DNA from: Nodosilinea sp. PGN35
Lineage (GTDB): Bacteria > Cyanobacteriota > Cyanobacteriia > Phormidesmidales > Phormidesmidaceae
Length of the DNA stretch: 64,000 nt
NCBI RefSeq assembly: GCF_029109325.1
Contig: NZ_JAQKQJ010000010.1
Coordinates: 1,116,001-1,180,000, forward strand
Reading direction: 5' to 3'
The position numbers were made by a program, and so were the translations under genes. Below, one piece after another: positions 16,329 through 25,068 of this stretch; the first letter of the stretch is position 1; every line of letters begins with the position of its first letter. The notes beneath the pieces are model-generated. The model did not search any database and was not told where the DNA came from. It was given only the letters and a program-made list of their open reading frames with translations.

Positions 16329-18394
16329 TAGTAATCGTAGATGGAGCGATCGCCGCCGCCGAAGTCATCTCGCGCCCGCAGGGGCACCTGGGTTTGAATG
16401 GTGCGGCGAATGCGAAACAGCACCGACCCGTAGCTGGCCTCCGCCAGGCCGATGTCGCCCTCCCGGTAGTTCACCGCCATGTATTTACCGGTGTAGAAGC
16501 CGCTGGCCCCGCTTTTCGTGTTGCGCAAAATCACGTAGCGCCAGCGCTCCCGGTCCTCCTCCAGCACCGCCACCTGGAGCTGTTGCAGCAGGTGGCGGGC
16601 GCGGTAGCGCTGGGCGCGGCGGTGCTCAAAGTTGATCAGACCGGTGCCGCCCACCCGCAGCAGCGACAGCCCCCGGTTGAGAAACAAAAAGAATGACTCC
16701 AGGGTGAAGTCGGAGTCGGTGACAAACAGGTCGAAGCGGCGGCTGGGGTCGTCCAGTTCCGGGGGCAGGGCGCGGCGCAGGTCGTGCTGCCAGAGGGCAA
16801 TGGGCAGGTTTTCCTGCTGGGCGATGCCCTGGATCAGGGCGCAGGTGTAGGGGTCCACCTCCAGTACGGTGGCCTGGATGCCTCGCCGGGCCAGTGCCAC
16901 CGACACCAGGTCGTCGTCGCCCACCAGCAGCACCTCCCGGGGGCGATCGCGCAGAATGCTCTCCACCTTTTTGAGGTGGGACTGGGGGGAGAGGGGGGCC
17001 TGGCCCAGGGTGTAGTCGAGCACCCGCCGCCGGGCCAGCAGCTGAATGGTGTCCTGGTAGGATGGGTCGGCGGGGGCGGAGCCGCGATGGGCGCTGTACA
17101 CCTCGACCCCGTGGGCGTCGGGCTGGGCAAAGCCGCGCGATCGCACCGCATAGCTGGCCAGATTCAGGCCGCCCTCGCCCAGGGCTGCGGCCTCGACCAC
17201 CTGCCCCGGCGTCACCCCCAGGGCCAGCCGATAGAGCAGTCGCAGGTTGTCGAGCTGGGTGGGCAAAATCTGGGTGGGCAGGTAGTCGTCGGCGTGGGTA
17301 TCGACGATGCCCAGCCGATTGTTGAGGTCGTTGATAATATAGACCCCCGATCGCAGCTCCAGATAGTCACCGCTGGCCAGTTCCCCCAGGGCATCGGGGT
17401 CGAGCAGGTCGGTGTAGCGCAGCGCCATCGGGTTCCAGGCGGAGAGGGCGCGACGGGCCGCCGCCTCGGCCACCAGGCCACTGCCGCCCGGTGCCAGGGC
17501 TTGCAGCAGGGTGTCCACCTGCCGCCGCCAGCGCCAGCTTTGGAAGGGGAGGTAGCTGATCAGCAGGGCGATCGCCCCGCCCCCCAGCCCCACCGGGGCC
17601 ACCAGCCCGGCGGCGGTGGCCCCCAGGTTCACCGATAGCGGAAACGAGCTGTCCTGCAGCACAATCTCCTCTGCCCAGTCGAACTGGCCGACGCTGGTGC
17701 GGCCCGTCGCCCGCCAGTCGGCCCGCACCAGGTAGCCGGTGGCGGGGTCGTAGTCGTAGGTTTCATCGCCCACGTCGAGCTGCCACTGGCCGGTGGGGTC
17801 GTACTCGGTGTTGGCCACGGTGCGAGAATAGGGCTGCTCCAGGGCCAGGTGCAGGCTCTCCACCGCTCGCAGCGGCCCCAGCCGCGCTGTCCTCGGCCCC
17901 TGCACCACAAAGGTGTTGCCCAAGATCTGGTGGCGGGTTTCGATGCCTGCGGCGGTGGGGTCGATGCGAAACCAGATGTAGTCGAAGGTGTAGTAGTCGC
18001 GGCCAATCTCGGGGCTGTCGTAGGTGCCGTTCAGGTAGGCGCGGGTGGTGGCGTCGGTCTGCACGTCGAAGACATAGCGCTCCGCCATCCCCCCGCCGTC
18101 GCTGTCGGAGTAGCGAAAGTCGGAGGTCACCCGCCACGAGACCACGTTGCCCGCGACGTTGGTGATGGTGTAGGTGCGGCGATCGCGCTCCTCCTCGCGA
18201 TAGCCCCGGTACTCGCCAGTGCGGCCCCGCAGCCGGGTGGTGGCCTCCAGGGTAAAGGTCTCGCCCACCCGGTAGGTGGGGTCGGGGCTGAGCTGGGCGA
18301 TCGCGGCCCCGTGCGCCACTGTTACGATTAGACCCAACAGCAGCCCCAGCAGCCCCACCCCCACGGGGAGACGCCTGATCGAGCGCTCAACCAT
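16328..18394 (-). CDS. Membrane-anchored protein with C-terminal polyamine-synthase-like (DUF43) domain
   Basis: 688 aa in three parts. Residues 10-34 are a signal or anchor helix, and 35-255 a soluble, probably extracytoplasmic, Tyr/Asp-rich domain. Residues 258-285 form a second hydrophobic helix (APVGLGGGAIALLISYLPF). The rest is cytoplasmic. Residues 485-640 resemble the Rossmann-type domain of N4-bis(aminopropyl)spermidine synthase (BpsA): VLLVGDDDLVSVALARRG at 488-505, LEVDPY at 511-516, then FDLFVTDSDFTLE where that family usually has a TDPP-type catalytic motif. The PP is replaced by SD (561-562), so it may act on another substrate or be inactive. I know of no described protein with this layout. 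It is coupled to the GNAT gene. Confidence 0.7.
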   Translation of the reverse strand: MVERSIRRLPVGVGLLGLLLGLIVTVAHGAAIAQLSPDPTYRVGETFTLEATTRLRGRTGEYRGYREEERDRRTYTITNVAGNVVSWRVTSDFRYSDSDGGGMAERYVFDVQTDATTRAYLNGTYDSPEIGRDYYTFDYIWFRIDPTAAGIETRHQILGNTFVVQGPRTARLGPLRAVESLHLALEQPYSRTVANTEYDPTGQWQLDVGDETYDYDPATGYLVRADWRATGRTSVGQFDWAEEIVLQDSSFPLSVNLGATAAGLVAPVGLGGGAIALLISYLPFQSWRWRRQVDTLLQALAPGGSGLVAEAAARRALSAWNPMALRYTDLLDPDALGELASGDYLELRSGVYIINDLNNRLGIVDTHADDYLPTQILPTQLDNLRLLYRLALGVTPGQVVEAAALGEGGLNLASYAVRSRGFAQPDAHGVEVYSAHRGSAPADPSYQDTIQLLARRRVLDYTLGQAPLSPQSHLKKVESILRDRPREVLLVGDDDLVSVALARRGIQATVLEVDPYTCALIQGIAQQENLPIALWQHDLRRALPPELDDPSRRFDLFVTDSDFTLESFFLFLNRGLSLLRVGGTGLINFEHRRAQRYRARHLLQQLQVAVLEEDRERWRYVILRNTKSGASGFYTGKYMAVNYREGDIGLAEASYGSVLFRIRRTIQTQVPLRARDDFGGGDRSIYDY

Positions 18395-18677
18395 AGCCAG
18401 ATTCGGTCAACTACCGTGCCCTTATAGCACTCCAAACAGTCGGGCGGGCGATCGCCGCAGCAAACCGCAAGACTTCTTTCCCGTTGTCATCCGCCTGCTG
18501 TGGGGCTTAGCGAGCACCGAGGGAGACTAACGTCTCCTTGTCAGTCTCATCAGAAAAAACAATTGTCAACTCAGTCCAATTTTTCAGACAGAAGTGATAA
18601 AGTTTGCCTATAGAGTTTTTTCCATGCCAAATCGTTTTTCATTTACCTGAATCAATTTAGGAGTTGAGGTGCTGGCG
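18395..18677. other. Divergent spacer upstream of bicA
   Basis: These 283 bases separate the minus-strand 688-aa gene from bicA. There is a small hairpin GGAGAC-taac-GTCTCC at about 18522-18537, followed by an AT-rich stretch (18545-18660) where the bicA promoter should lie. GAGG at 18666-18669 serves the ATG at 18678 with 8 bases of spacing. No LysR-type site could be assigned with confidence. Confidence 0.4.
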
Positions 18678-20378
18678 ATGGGCATCACAAATCGCATTAA
18701 CTTCCGCAATGTGCGCGGAGACCTGTTTGGGGGCGTTACCGCCGCGGTAATTGCTTTGCCCATGGCCCTGGCCTTTGGGGTGGCCTCGGGGGCCGGGGCC
18801 GCCTCAGGTCTCTACGGGGCCGTGATTGTTGGCTTCTTTGCGGCGCTGTTTGGGGGCACGCCGACGCTAATTTCAGAACCCACTGGCCCGATGACGGTGG
18901 TGTTTACCGCCGTCATTGCCCAGCTGATCGCGTCAGACCCCGAAAACGGCATGGCCATGGCCTTTACGGTTGCCATGCTGGCCGGTCTATTTCAGATTAT
19001 CTTTGGCGTTCTCAAGCTAGGGCGCTACGTCACCCTGATGCCCTACCCGGTGATTTCGGGCTTTATGTCGGGCATCGGCATCATCCTGATCATCCTGCAG
19101 CTGGGGCCATTCTTGGGCCACGCCACCCCCAGGGGCGGTGTGGTGGGCACCCTCACCAGTTTGCCGGGGATGGTGAGCACTCTCGACCCGGCGGAGGTGG
19201 CCCTGGGGGTCTTTGCCCTGGCAGTGCTGTTTCTCATGCCCAAGCGGTTTGGTCGCTGGGTGCCACCGCAGCTGCTGGTGCTGGTGGTCGGTACCCTGCT
19301 GGCCCTGACGGTGTTTGCCGGGGCCGATCTGCGGCTGATTGGCGAAATTCCCACCGGGTTACCGTCCCTGCAGCTGCCCGTGTTCGGTGCCGATCAGCTG
19401 CGGGTCATGCTGGTGGATGGTCTGGTGCTGGGGATGCTGGGCTGCATCGACGCCCTGCTGACGGCGATGATTGCCGACAGTATCACCCGCACCCAACACG
19501 ACTCCAACAAAGAGCTGATTGGCCAGGGGATTGGCAACCTGATGTCGGGTCTGTTTGGCGGTATGCCCGGGGCCGGGGCCACCATGGGTACGGTGGTCAA
19601 CATTCAGGCCGGGGGCCGCACGGCGCTATCGGGTCTGGTGCGGGCCGGTATTCTGCTGGTGGTGGTGCTGTGGGCCGCCCCGCTGACCCGAGAGATTCCC
19701 CTGGCGGTGCTGGCGGGGATCGCGGTCAAGGTCGGTTTCGACATCCTCGACTGGAGCTTTTTGAAGCGGGCCCACCAGGTGTCGTGGAAGGGCACCGCCA
19801 TCATGTACGGCGTCATGTTCCTGACGGTGTTTGTGGACCTGATTGTGGCGGTGGGTGTGGGCGTGTTTATCGCCAACGTGCTCACCATTGAGCGGCTCAC
19901 CAAGCTCCAGTCTGACCAGGTGAAAGCCATCACCGACTTTGATGAAGATGTGCCCATGACCGCCGAAGACAAGGCGCTGATCGACCAGGCCAATGGCCGG
20001 GTGCTGATGTTTCACCTCAGCGGCCCGATGATCTTTGGGGTGGCGCGGGCGATCTCTCAAGAGCACACCGCCATGGATGCCCACGATGTGCTGATCGTGG
20101 ATCTTCAGGATGTGCCCCACCTGGGGGTGACCGCCGCCCTGGCCCTGGAAAACGCCATCCAGGACGCCAGCGATGCCGGTCGGCCCGTGTTTTTGGCCGG
20201 GGCGCGGGGCAAAACCCTGAGCCGTCTCGAAAAGCTGGGCGCACTCCGGTTTGTGCCCCCTGAGCACCTGCTGGAAAACCGCACCGAAGCGCTCAAAGCG
20301 GCGCTGCGGCTGCTGGCGGCGAAGGATGGCGTGGAGCCCCCCGGCCTTGCCGTGGAGCCTGGTACAGCAACGCTGTAG
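18678..20378 (+). CDS. bicA: Sodium-dependent bicarbonate transporter, SulP family
   Basis: Plasma-membrane HCO3-/Na+ symporter of the carbon-concentrating mechanism, 566 aa. The start at ATG 18678 gives MGITNRINFRNVRGDLFGGVT, which aligns with the known BicA N-terminus; the in-frame GTG at 18669 would add three residues. A hydrophobic transport domain of about 12-14 segments (GGTPTLISEPTGPMTVV, MPYPVISGFMSGIG, FGGMPGAGATMGTV) is followed from about residue 435 by a cytoplasmic STAS domain (RVLMFHLSGPMIFGVARAI, VLIVDLQDVPHLGVTAALALE). The family also contains sulfate transporters, but the N-terminal likeness and the Na+/H+ antiporter neighbour support BicA. Confidence 0.92.
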   Translation: MGITNRINFRNVRGDLFGGVTAAVIALPMALAFGVASGAGAASGLYGAVIVGFFAALFGGTPTLISEPTGPMTVVFTAVIAQLIASDPENGMAMAFTVAMLAGLFQIIFGVLKLGRYVTLMPYPVISGFMSGIGIILIILQLGPFLGHATPRGGVVGTLTSLPGMVSTLDPAEVALGVFALAVLFLMPKRFGRWVPPQLLVLVVGTLLALTVFAGADLRLIGEIPTGLPSLQLPVFGADQLRVMLVDGLVLGMLGCIDALLTAMIADSITRTQHDSNKELIGQGIGNLMSGLFGGMPGAGATMGTVVNIQAGGRTALSGLVRAGILLVVVLWAAPLTREIPLAVLAGIAVKVGFDILDWSFLKRAHQVSWKGTAIMYGVMFLTVFVDLIVAVGVGVFIANVLTIERLTKLQSDQVKAITDFDEDVPMTAEDKALIDQANGRVLMFHLSGPMIFGVARAISQEHTAMDAHDVLIVDLQDVPHLGVTAALALENAIQDASDAGRPVFLAGARGKTLSRLEKLGALRFVPPEHLLENRTEALKAALRLLAAKDGVEPPGLAVEPGTATL

Positions 20379-20548
20379 GGATGAACTCTGCGGGGATACA
20401 GAGGTGAGTGGTGGGCATTGCCCACCCTTGGGCGGCTACCAAGCTTACCTCTTAAAGATCAACTGTAGGTTGGGTGGAACGCGAGTGAAACCCAATCCCT
20501 GTAGAACTTGGCTAGCTCTAGATCGCTGGACTGAATTAGGAGGTATTG

Positions 20549-21967
20549 ATGCTGATGTCTGACGTTGTCTCTGCTTTTGGCGGGCTGCCCTGGCCAGGCC
20601 TGGGGCCGCTGCTGGTTGCCGCCCCCGAGACCGGGGCCGACACCGGGCCGATGGTGCTGGCCGGGGTGCTGCTGAGCCTGGTCGTCATCTATGTGGCCAG
20701 CAAGCTGGGTGGCGAGCTGTCTAAGCTGCTGGATCTGCCGCCCGTACTGGGAGAGCTGGTGGCCGGGGTGGTGGTGGGGGTTTCGGCCCTGCATTTAATT
20801 ATGTTTCCCGAGAGTGGGGCCACCGCCGCCGATTCTCAGCTGATGGGGCTGTTGCAGTGGCTGGGCGGGCTCACCCCCGAAACCCTGGCCGAGGTCTTCC
20901 GCAGCCAGAGCGAGGTGATCTCGGTGCTGGCGGAGCTGGGGGTGATCATTCTGCTGTTTGAGATTGGTCTGGAGTCGGACCTGCGGGAGTTGCAGAAGGT
21001 GGGCTACCAGGCGGCGATCGTGGCCGTGGTCGGGGTGGCGGCCCCCTTTGCCCTGGGTACGGCGGGGCTGATGCTGCTGTTCCACGTGCCGACGATTCCG
21101 GCGATTTTTGCCGGGGCGGCGCTGACGGCGACCAGTATTGGCATTACCTCGAAGGTGCTGTCGGAGATTGGCCAGCTGAAGTCGGCGGAGGGGCAGATTA
21201 TCGTCGGTGCGGCGGTGATTGACGACGTGCTGGGCATCATTGTGCTGGCGGTGGTGGCCAGTCTGGCCAAGACCGGCGAAGTGGATGTGCTCAACGTGGT
21301 GTATCTAATTGTCAGCGCCACGGGGTTTTTGCTGGGGGCGATTTTCCTGGGCAAGTTTTTTAATACGTCCTTTGTGGCGATCGCCGACAAGCTGCAAACC
21401 CGCGGCAATCTCGTCATCCCAGCGATTACCTTTGCCTTTTTGATGGCCTTTCTGGCCAACGTGATTCACCTGGAGGCGATTTTGGGGGCCTTTGCGGCGG
21501 GTCTGGTGCTGGATGAAACCGACAAGCGCAAGGAGCTCGATCGCCAGATCATGCCCATTGCTGACATTCTGGTTCCCATCTTCTTTGTTACGGTGGGGGC
21601 TAAGGCCGACCTGGGGGTGCTCAACCCCACTGTGGCCGCCAACCGTGAGGGGCTGGTGATTGCGGTGTTTTTGCTGGCGGTGGCGATCGTGGGCAAGGTG
21701 GTTACGGGCTGGACGGCCTTTGGCCAGCCGCTGAACCGTCTGGCGATCGGTATTGGTATGGTGCCTCGGGGCGAGGTGGGGCTGGTGTTTGCGGGCATTG
21801 GTTCGGCCAGCGGGGTGCTGACCAAGCCGTTGGAGGCGGCGATTATCATCATGGTGATTGCCACCACATTTCTGGCTCCGCCGTTTTTGCGGATTGCCTT
21901 TAAGGGCAGTGAAACGGAGGCGATCGCCCCAGAGGCGGCCCCGGAACCCGCCGACGTGGCGTCCTAA
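20549..21967 (+). CDS. CPA2-family Na+/H+ antiporter (NhaS3-like)
   Basis: Membrane antiporter of about 472 aa exchanging Na+ (or K+) for H+. The start ATG at 20549 has AGGAGG at 20538-20543; an ATG at 20555 is also possible. About 12 hydrophobic segments are visible. CPA2 hallmarks are ELGVIILLFEIGLESDLRELQ, AALTATSIGITSKVL, the charged AAVIDDVLGIIVLA (the Asp-Asp pair thought to bind the cation), LGAFAAGLVLDET and GMVPRGEVGLVFAGIG. It follows bicA by 170 bases. Such a pairing suggests that it recycles the sodium that enters with bicarbonate. Confidence 0.9.
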   Translation: MLMSDVVSAFGGLPWPGLGPLLVAAPETGADTGPMVLAGVLLSLVVIYVASKLGGELSKLLDLPPVLGELVAGVVVGVSALHLIMFPESGATAADSQLMGLLQWLGGLTPETLAEVFRSQSEVISVLAELGVIILLFEIGLESDLRELQKVGYQAAIVAVVGVAAPFALGTAGLMLLFHVPTIPAIFAGAALTATSIGITSKVLSEIGQLKSAEGQIIVGAAVIDDVLGIIVLAVVASLAKTGEVDVLNVVYLIVSATGFLLGAIFLGKFFNTSFVAIADKLQTRGNLVIPAITFAFLMAFLANVIHLEAILGAFAAGLVLDETDKRKELDRQIMPIADILVPIFFVTVGAKADLGVLNPTVAANREGLVIAVFLLAVAIVGKVVTGWTAFGQPLNRLAIGIGMVPRGEVGLVFAGIGSASGVLTKPLEAAIIIMVIATTFLAPPFLRIAFKGSETEAIAPEAAPEPADVAS

Positions 21968-21998
21968 CGGTCTCTGTCTAGAAATAGGGATTTCGTAG

Positions 21999-22022
21999 GG
22001 TGCATTAGCGCAGCAATGCACC
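21999..22022 (+). terminator. Palindrome after the antiporter gene
   Basis: GGTGCATT (21999-22006) pairs with AATGCACC (22015-22022) around an 8-base loop. It belongs to the GTAGGGTGCATTAGCG-type palindromes frequent between cyanobacterial genes. It may work as a transcription end point or simply be a repeat. Confidence 0.4.
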
Positions 22023-22051
22023 GTCTAGAGACCAAGCGACAAGCAATCCAT

Positions 22052-22108
22052 CCGTAGGGTGGGCACTGCCCACCACCGGGGAGAATGATTTCCCGAAATC
22101 ACCTTAGG
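22052..22108. repeat. Half copy of the GTAGGGTGGGC inverted-repeat family
   Basis: The segment runs CCGTAGGGTGGGCACTGCCC then accaccggggagaatgatttcccgaaatcaccttagg. It corresponds to the right half of the longer copies at 36341-36446 and 48587-48693 (..agggagaaagctttccagaagtcgcc..). The left half is missing or too diverged to see. Confidence 0.6.
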
Positions 22109-22152
22109 CCTTGGTCGAGTTGATGGTGGAGTGGGTTTCGCGGCGCACAGTT

Positions 22153-22274
22153 AGGGGTTTAAAGCCAGATCTGCTGCTGGGGCCATTTCGCTGGCCCCAG
22201 ACCCCCGTCGAGAAGGACGTTCCGCCGTCCTTCACCTCACGGAAAGGACTGATCGATCATCGGTTTAAACCCCT
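22153..22274. repeat. 122-bp multi-hairpin palindromic element upstream of the mrp cluster
   Basis: The outer ends AGGGGTTTAAA (22153-22163) and TTTAAACCCCT (22264-22274) are exact inverted repeats. Inside are two perfect hairpins: CTGGGGCCA at 22177-22185 with 22192-22200, and GAAGGAC at 22212-22218 with 22227-22233. The result would be a cruciform or a multi-stem RNA in the leader of the mrp operon. A short C-rich stretch and three copies of AACTCAAAACTTAG follow before the first mrp gene. It could be a mobile repeat or a structured 5' leader. Confidence 0.55.
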
Positions 22275-22415
22275 CTCCTGCAAACCGGCCTTTCAGACTC
22301 TGCGATCCACCGCCCCTGCCCCATCACCCCCACCCTCCCCATCACCCCCACCCAAAACTCAAAACTTAGAACTCAAAACTTAGAACTCAAAACTTCCCCC
22401 CACCCCCTACCCACC

Positions 22416-22751
22416 ATGCTCCACGCCTGCGTCTACGCCACAATCCTGCTGGGTTTCTTCGGCATCATCTTCAAAGAAAACCTGGTGATGAAAATTATCG
22501 CCATGGATGTCATGAGCACTGGGGCGATCGCGCTGTTTGTGCTGGTGGCGGCCAGAACCGGGGTGCGCACCCCGATTGTGGGCATCTTGCCGGAGGAAGG
22601 CTATGCCGACCCGGTGCCCCAGGCGGTGATTTTGACGGCGATCGTGATTGGGTTCTCGATTCAGGCGCTGATGCTGGTGGGGGTAATGAAGCTGGCCCGC
22701 GACAACCCCACTCTGGAGACCCGCGCCATTGAGGAGGAGTACCGGTCATGA
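22416..22751 (+). CDS. mrpC: Mrp antiporter subunit C (NuoK-like)
   Basis: Small membrane protein of 111 aa with three hydrophobic helices, homologous to NuoK of complex I. The motifs LLGFFGIIFKENLVMKIIAMDVMSTGAIALFV and TAIVIGFSIQALMLVG are typical. It is the first gene of a seven-gene multisubunit Na+/H+ antiporter cluster (22416-26622) and overlaps mrpD by 4 bases (ATGA). The leader upstream contains a structured palindrome and low-complexity sequence. Confidence 0.88.
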   Translation: MLHACVYATILLGFFGIIFKENLVMKIIAMDVMSTGAIALFVLVAARTGVRTPIVGILPEEGYADPVPQAVILTAIVIGFSIQALMLVGVMKLARDNPTLETRAIEEEYRS

Positions 22752-24193
22752 CGGACACGACAATTTTCTGGGTAGCGCTGCCCTTCTTTGTTGGGTTTAC
22801 GGTGTATTTGCTGCCGCAGACGGCGCGGCTGCTCACCCTGGCGGTCGCTCTGGCCTCGCTGGTCTACGCTGGGGCGCTGTTCGTGCAGCCCGAGCCGTTA
22901 GATCTACGGCTGCTCGACAGCTTTGGCGTTACCCTGCTGGCCGATCAGCTCAGCGCCTACTTTATTCTCACCAATGCCCTGGTGACGGCGGCGGTAATTC
23001 TCTACTGCTGGGATACGGGCAAGACCGCCTTTTTTTATGCCCAGACGGTCATTCTCCACGGCAGCATCAACGCCACCTTTGTCTGCGCCGATTTTATTAG
23101 CCTCTACGTGGCGCTGGAGGTAATTGGCATAGCGGCGTTCCTGCTGATTGCCTACCCCCGCCAAGACCGCACCCTGTGGGTAGCCCTGCGCTATCTATTT
23201 ATCAGCAATACGGCGATGCTGTTTTACCTGGTGGGGGCAGTGCTGGTGTACCAAACCCACCAGTCCTTTGCCTTTACGGGGCTGCGCGGTGCCCCCACCG
23301 AGGCAGTGGTGCTGATCGTGCTGGGGCTGCTGGTGAAGGGGGGCGTATTTGTCTCGGGGCTGTGGCTGCCCCTCACCCACGCCGAGGCCGAAAGCCCGGT
23401 GTCGGCGCTGATGTCGGGGGTGTTGGTGAAGGCGGGGGTGTTTCCCCTGGTGCGCTTTGCCCTGCTGGTGGAGGAGCTTGACCCGCTGCTGCGGCTGTTT
23501 GGCGTGGCCACGGCGGTGCTGGGGGTAGTCTATGCCCTGGTCGAAACCGATGCCAAGCGGGTGCTGGCCCTGAGCACGGTGTCTCAAGTGGGCTGGGTGA
23601 TGGCCGCCCCCCCGGTGGCGGGGGTCTATGCCCTGGCCCACGGGCTGGTGAAAGGGGCGCTGTTTTTGACCGTGGGCAACCTGCCCAGCCGCAACCTGGC
23701 GGTGCTGCAGCAGCGGCCCATGGCCACCAGTCTGTGGCTGCCGCTGACGGTGGGCAGTCTGGCGATCGCAGGCTGCCCGCTATTTCTGGGTTTTGGGGCC
23801 AAGGCCCTCACCCTGGAGTACGTTCTCCCCTGGCAGGGCAGCATTCTGGGGCTGGCGGCCCTGGGTACGGCGGTGATCTACGCCAAATTTATGGTGCTGC
23901 CCCACCAGCACGACGAGAAATTCGTCGCCAGTCCGGGACTGTGGACGGCGCTGGCGGTGCTGCTGGGTTCTCTCATTCTCGCCAATGTGGTGTACCTGGA
24001 AGCCTACACGGGGCCAAAGCTGCTGACGGCGCTGGCCACCATCGGCGGTGGTTTAGCTATTCATCAGCTGTTGGTGAAGCGGGTTAAGTTTGTCCTGCCT
24101 CGGGCGCTAGAAGACTTTGAGCACCTGATTGGCGGCATGAGTTTGACCCTGGTGGTGTTGTTCTGGATGGTGTGGTCATGGCTGGCTATTTAA
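22748..24193 (+). CDS. mrpD: Mrp antiporter subunit D (proton-conducting, NuoN/NuoM-like)
   Basis: A 481-aa protein with 12-14 predicted helices, the large proton-translocating subunit. Hallmarks are ISLYVALEVIGIAAFLLIAYP (conserved Glu in helix 5), LLVKGGVFVSGLWLPLTHAEAESPVSALMSGVLVKAGVFPLVR (key Lys and His-Glu region) and ALVETDAKRVLALSTVSQVG. It overlaps mrpE by 16 bases. It is the only large complex-I-like subunit of the cluster: the NuoL-like part of MrpA is absent here. Confidence 0.9.
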   Translation: MTDTTIFWVALPFFVGFTVYLLPQTARLLTLAVALASLVYAGALFVQPEPLDLRLLDSFGVTLLADQLSAYFILTNALVTAAVILYCWDTGKTAFFYAQTVILHGSINATFVCADFISLYVALEVIGIAAFLLIAYPRQDRTLWVALRYLFISNTAMLFYLVGAVLVYQTHQSFAFTGLRGAPTEAVVLIVLGLLVKGGVFVSGLWLPLTHAEAESPVSALMSGVLVKAGVFPLVRFALLVEELDPLLRLFGVATAVLGVVYALVETDAKRVLALSTVSQVGWVMAAPPVAGVYALAHGLVKGALFLTVGNLPSRNLAVLQQRPMATSLWLPLTVGSLAIAGCPLFLGFGAKALTLEYVLPWQGSILGLAALGTAVIYAKFMVLPHQHDEKFVASPGLWTALAVLLGSLILANVVYLEAYTGPKLLTALATIGGGLAIHQLLVKRVKFVLPRALEDFEHLIGGMSLTLVVLFWMVWSWLAI

Positions 24194-24567
24194 ACCTGCT
24201 GCTGCGGTTGACAATCTGGTTTTTGCTCACCGCCGATCTGAGCTGGGCCAACATTTTGATCGGGGTGACGGTGTCGGTGCTGCTGCCCCGTGGAGCAACC
24301 AACCCTGGCATGCTGAAGGACTGGCTGCGTACCCTGGGGGAAGTGGTGGTGGCCATCCCCCAGGCCTACGCCGAGGCCGTTGAAATTATGGTGCGGCCCC
24401 ACCGCCACGAGGTGGTCACCGTCGATCGCGCCAAGCCCCGCCGCACCCCGAGCCTGCTGTTTCTCGACATTTTTTTAATCACCTTTACGCCTAAAACCAT
24501 CGTGCAGCGCTACCGCCAGCAGGGCTGGTACGAGGTGCACCGCCTGAGTCGGAGGCCCAACCCATGA
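24178..24567 (+). CDS. mrpE: Mrp antiporter subunit E
   Basis: 129-aa membrane protein from the ATG at 24178 (MAGYLNLLLRLTIWFLLTADLSWANILIGV). It has two hydrophobic segments and a cytoplasmic tail. The elements LTADLSWANILIGVTVSVLL and TFTPKTIVQRY match the MnhE/MrpE family. An in-frame GTG at 24172 would add only two residues. Its stop overlaps the mrpF start by 4 bases. Confidence 0.85.
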   Translation: MAGYLNLLLRLTIWFLLTADLSWANILIGVTVSVLLPRGATNPGMLKDWLRTLGEVVVAIPQAYAEAVEIMVRPHRHEVVTVDRAKPRRTPSLLFLDIFLITFTPKTIVQRYRQQGWYEVHRLSRRPNP

Positions 24568-24824
24568 CCCTGGTTCTGATTGCCATGATCGGCGCGCTGC
24601 TGATTCCAATGATTGAGGCGCTGCAAGACGAAGACATCTGGCAGCGGATGCTGGCCTTTGCCAGCATTGCCACCAAAACTTCGGTGATGATTTTGGTGAT
24701 TGCCGTGCTGCAAGACGACTGGATGATCGGCGTGGTGGGGGTAATTATTCTCAGCGTGGGCAACGCGGCGCTGATGCTGCTGGCCCAAATTATCAAACGG
24801 GTCAACGACGTAATGGATCGGTGA
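24564..24824 (+). CDS. mrpF: Mrp antiporter subunit F
   Basis: 86 aa with three hydrophobic helices, overlapping mrpE by an ATGA. The segment ALQDEDIWQRMLAFASIATKTSVMILVIAVLQDDWMIGVVGVIILSVGNAALMLLA fits MrpF by size, hydrophobicity and position. It is followed by a 244-base spacer, the only sizable gap in the operon, which contains a 5 x 15-bp tandem repeat. Confidence 0.78.
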   Translation: MTLVLIAMIGALLIPMIEALQDEDIWQRMLAFASIATKTSVMILVIAVLQDDWMIGVVGVIILSVGNAALMLLAQIIKRVNDVMDR

Positions 24825-24918
24825 GGGACAGGGATGGAGTTGTTTTATCGCGTGAAGTGCAGCTGGAGATGGGATCGACCCCCCTACTCTCTACGGGAAT
24901 ACATGCCTCTCTCACCTT

Positions 24919-24993
24919 CCTTAACAAGGGGGGCCTTAACAAGGGGGGCCTTAACAAGGGGGGCCTTAACAAGGGGGGCCTTAACAAGGGGGG
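24919..24993 (+). repeat. Five perfect tandem copies of a 15-bp unit inside the mrp operon
   Basis: CCTTAACAAGGGGGG is repeated five times without a mismatch at 24919-24933, 24934-24948, 24949-24963, 24964-24978 and 24979-24993. It lies between mrpF and mrpG, so it would be transcribed. Each unit contains the small palindrome CCTTAACAAGG. A period of 15 keeps all frames open, so a weak ORF runs across it, but I do not think that is a gene. The copy number is likely variable between strains. Confidence 0.92.
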
Positions 24994-25068
24994 CAGGGGG
25001 GAGCTTCAGAGGGCATTTCGTGAGTTTAGAAACCGCTTTGCACCGGCAGTTTTAGGGGGAAATCTAGC

